Shown: in pieces, positions 62,510 to 64,000 of the stretch
Layout: the number at the start of each line of letters is the position of its first letter
Position numbering within the stretch: position 1 is the first letter of the stretch
Assembly: GCF_001280125.1 (NCBI RefSeq)
Contig: NZ_LGEG01000233.1
Span: 1 to 64,000 of the forward strand
Direction of reading: 5' to 3'
Length of the DNA: 64,000 bases
Origin: Streptomyces sp. NRRL F-6492
GTDB lineage: Bacteria > Actinomycetota > Actinomycetes > Streptomycetales > Streptomycetaceae
Translations under genes and position numbers: made by a program
The notes under the pieces: generated by a model
What the model saw: the letters and a program-made list of their open reading frames with translations, nothing else
What the model was told of the DNA's origin: nothing
Databases searched by the model: none

Positions 62510-63076
62510 GTGGCACGGAGCAGCTCGGGATTCGTGGCCGGGCTCACGGCGGTGGCGGTCGCCGCGGTCTGTTTCCTCGCCTACCAGGCCTCCGCGAACG
62601 TCCCCGCGGACCTCTCGGCCAAGCCGAAGGCCCCGAGCACGACGGCCCCCTCGGCCTCCCCCGGCGGCGGCCCGAAACGGCCGGCCCGCGACCCCCTCGC
62701 CGTCCCGGCGGCCTCGGGCACCGGGGAGCGGGTCGTGTACGGCCTCGCCGACCGCCGGGTGTGGCTGGTGGGCGGCGACGGCAAGGCCACCCGCACGTTC
62801 ACGGTGATGCCGAGCACGGTGTCCCCGCCGCCGGGCGCGTACGCGGTGACCTCCCGGTCGGGCACGGTGCGCGGCTCGGACGGGGTGCGGATCGAGCACG
62901 TGGTGCGGTTCGCGACGACCCAGGACGTGGCGGTCGGCTTCAGCGCGGCGGTGGACGGCTCGATGCCGGAGCCGGACCCGGCGAAGAAGACCGGCGGCAT
63001 CCGCATGAAGCGGGCCGACGGGGACGCGCTGTGGACGTTCGCGGTGATCGGCAAGAAGATCGTCGTCGTCGCCTGA
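62510..63076 (+). CDS. secreted protein with a YkuD-like domain lacking catalytic Cys
   Basis: Protein of 188 residues. A hydrophobic stretch (about 8-28) is a signal or anchor; a Pro/Ser/Ala linker follows. The C-terminal domain (about 70-185) reads R-V-V-Y-G-L-A-D-R-R-V-W-L-V...T-V-S-P-P-P-G-A-Y-A-V-T-S-R, resembling L,D-transpeptidase (YkuD) folds, but the whole protein has no Cys, so it cannot act as one. It may bind peptidoglycan or have another role. GTG 62510 with GAGAGG 8 nt upstream; divergent from tsaB. Confidence 0.7.
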   Translation: MARSSSGFVAGLTAVAVAAVCFLAYQASANVPADLSAKPKAPSTTAPSASPGGGPKRPARDPLAVPAASGTGERVVYGLADRRVWLVGGDGKATRTFTVMPSTVSPPPGAYAVTSRSGTVRGSDGVRIEHVVRFATTQDVAVGFSAAVDGSMPEPDPAKKTGGIRMKRADGDALWTFAVIGKKIVVVA

Positions 63077-63153
63077 TCCGCGACCGCACGGCTCCGGGCG
63101 GGCCCGGGGCCCGCCCGGCGACGCGGCCTCGGCCGTGGTCCGCCGGACACCCC

Positions 63154-63312
63154 CTAGGCGGCCTCGTGCTCCTCGTACGCGTCCTCGGCGGTGTCGCCCT
63201 CGGGCCGCCGTCCCGGTGGGGTCGAGAGGGTGCGGGCGGCCGCGCAGGACGCCAGCAGCTCGCTCATCGTGACGTGCTCCCGATCGGGTTCCGCGCGCTC
63301 CGGCGTCGCCAT
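63154..63312 (-). CDS. 52-residue protein under an iron-box-like palindrome
   Basis: Protein of 52 residues starting M-A-T-P-E-R-A-E-P-D-R and containing S-E-L-L-A-S-C-A-A-A-R-T-L-S-T-P-P, a motif I associate with small unassigned streptomycete proteins. It is acidic at the C-terminus and has one Cys. The ATG 63312 has GGGAGG 5 nt upstream, which supports a real gene. A palindrome resembling a DmdR1/IdeR iron box lies 15 bases before the ATG. Confidence 0.65.
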   Translation of the reverse strand: MATPERAEPDREHVTMSELLASCAAARTLSTPPGRRPEGDTAEDAYEEHEAA

Positions 63313-63326
63313 GCCTGCCTCCCGTA

Positions 63327-63344
63327 GGTTAGGTAGACCTAACC
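63327..63344. promoter_or_regulatory. iron-box-like palindrome
   Basis: GGTTAGGT-AG-ACCTAACC has perfect 8-bp arms and contains TTAGGT/ACCTAA, the half-sites of the iron-regulator (DmdR1/IdeR/DtxR) box, although spacing differs from the classic 19-mer TTAGGTTAGGCTAACCTAA. It sits over the expected promoter of the 52-residue gene. Confidence 0.55.
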
Positions 63345-63437
63345 AGCTCGTGCGTCCATGGGACCACGGCGCGCACGGCCCACGCAACATTTTGCCGACA
63401 CGTTGTCGGAACCTACGTGGGGCGGAGGGGCCGGAGG

Positions 63438-63959
63438 TCAGAGCGCGCCCAGGTCCTCCCCCGTCCAGCGCGCCCCGACGCCGCGCAGCACGACCGTGCG
63501 CCGGTCGTCCTCGGTGTCGCCGGTGACGCGGTGGATCAGGACGTGCAGCCGGTCGTCGGTCAGCTCCTCGACCTTGCCGTCGCCCCACTCCACGACCACG
63601 ACGGACTCGGGCAGCGAGACGTCCAGGTCGAGGTCCTCCATCTCGTCGAGCCCGCCGCCGAGGCGGTACGCGTCCACGTGGACCAGGGCCGGGCCGCCGA
63701 CCAGGGACGGGTGGACGCGGGCGATGACGAAGGTCGGGGAGGTGACGGCGCCGCGCACCCCGAGCCCCTCGCCGAGGCCGCGGGTGAGGGTGGTCTTCCC
63801 GGCGCCGAGCTCGCCGGTGAGCATGACGAGGTCGCCGGGGCGGAGGATCCCGGCGAGCCGGCGGCCCAGCTCCCGCATCCGCTCCGGGGAGTCGACGGAG
63901 AGGGTGGCCTCGGAGACGGGCGTGGTGTCGGCGGGTACGGGCGGGTGCGCTGCTTCCAT
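63438..63959 (-). CDS. tsaE: tRNA t6A ATPase TsaE
   Basis: Protein of 173 residues with Walker A G-E-L-G-A-G-K-T-T (49-57), T-S-P-T-F and V-D-A-Y-R-L, the TsaE signatures. The ATPase drives the TsaD-TsaB complex in t6A synthesis. It is separated from tsaB by two other genes. Start ATG 63959. In relatives alr (alanine racemase) lies next upstream, outside this window. Confidence 0.95.
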   Translation of the reverse strand: MEAAHPPVPADTTPVSEATLSVDSPERMRELGRRLAGILRPGDLVMLTGELGAGKTTLTRGLGEGLGVRGAVTSPTFVIARVHPSLVGGPALVHVDAYRLGGGLDEMEDLDLDVSLPESVVVVEWGDGKVEELTDDRLHVLIHRVTGDTEDDRRTVVLRGVGARWTGEDLGAL

Positions 63960-64000
63960 GCCGCCAATCTAGCTTTTTCCGGGGTCCGTCCTCGCCGTCG

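Overview
The window is very GC-rich actinobacterial chromosome, almost certainly from a Streptomyces. The main reasons are the adjacent developmental regulators bldM and whiD with a textbook sigma-BldN promoter, a GroEL with a His-rich tail, a tandem block of eukaryote-type Ser/Thr kinases, frequent GTG starts and many GTGA/ATGA stop-start overlaps. From memory, the gene order follows the S. coelicolor core region from icmB to tsaE, and in part the M. tuberculosis guaA-choD-guaB3-guaB2-sigD-whiB3-groEL1-groES-tsaD-rimI-tsaB-tsaE block. No rRNA, tRNA, CRISPR array, prophage or complete insertion sequence was seen.

Layout. 0-5 kb: a SWIM zinc-finger/DUF5691 pair, the small subunit of isobutyryl-CoA mutase, and a lipase-like hydrolase. 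5-16 kb: cell-envelope functions, namely an M23 peptidase, helicase PcrA, a membrane protein, an NlpC/P60 hydrolase, and a LiaFSR-like two-component system built around PspC domains. 16-25 kb: a membrane protein, a class II aldolase, guaA, a chorismate mutase preceded by what looks like an aromatic-codon attenuator, a GMC/cholesterol-oxidase-type flavoenzyme and a succinic semialdehyde dehydrogenase. 25-33 kb: three receptor-like kinases; the middle one is a pseudokinase carrying a huge activation-segment insertion. 33-42 kb: glpD, a nucleotide-sugar dehydrogenase homologue lacking its catalytic Cys and Glu, guaB3, guaB, an ECF sigma factor, bldM and whiD. 42-53 kb: accessory metabolism, including a LysR regulator, a MOSC protein, an SDR, and a carbohydrate locus (DUF2264 enzyme, DeoR/LacI-type regulator, ABC importer, hydroxyacid dehydrogenase). 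Matching 26-bp operators lie at both ends of the regulator gene. A decayed NTPase gene follows. 53-64 kb: an ester cyclase, groEL1-groES under two CIRCE operators, two NodB polysaccharide-deacetylase lipoproteins around a methyltransferase, and the t6A-tRNA genes tsaD-rimI-tsaB and tsaE. Between tsaB and tsaE sit a secreted YkuD-like protein and a 52-residue protein under an iron-box-like palindrome.

Two genes carry apparent frameshifts about 3.4 kb apart: the ABC solute-binding protein and the NTPase. These may be real decay or assembly errors. The least-described elements are the attenuator before chorismate mutase, the pseudokinase, the Cys-less dehydrogenase, the 26-bp operator pair, a 198-bp MITE-like element beside pcrA, the Crp-site-plus-terminator intergenic region at 21.4 kb and the iron-box micro-gene.
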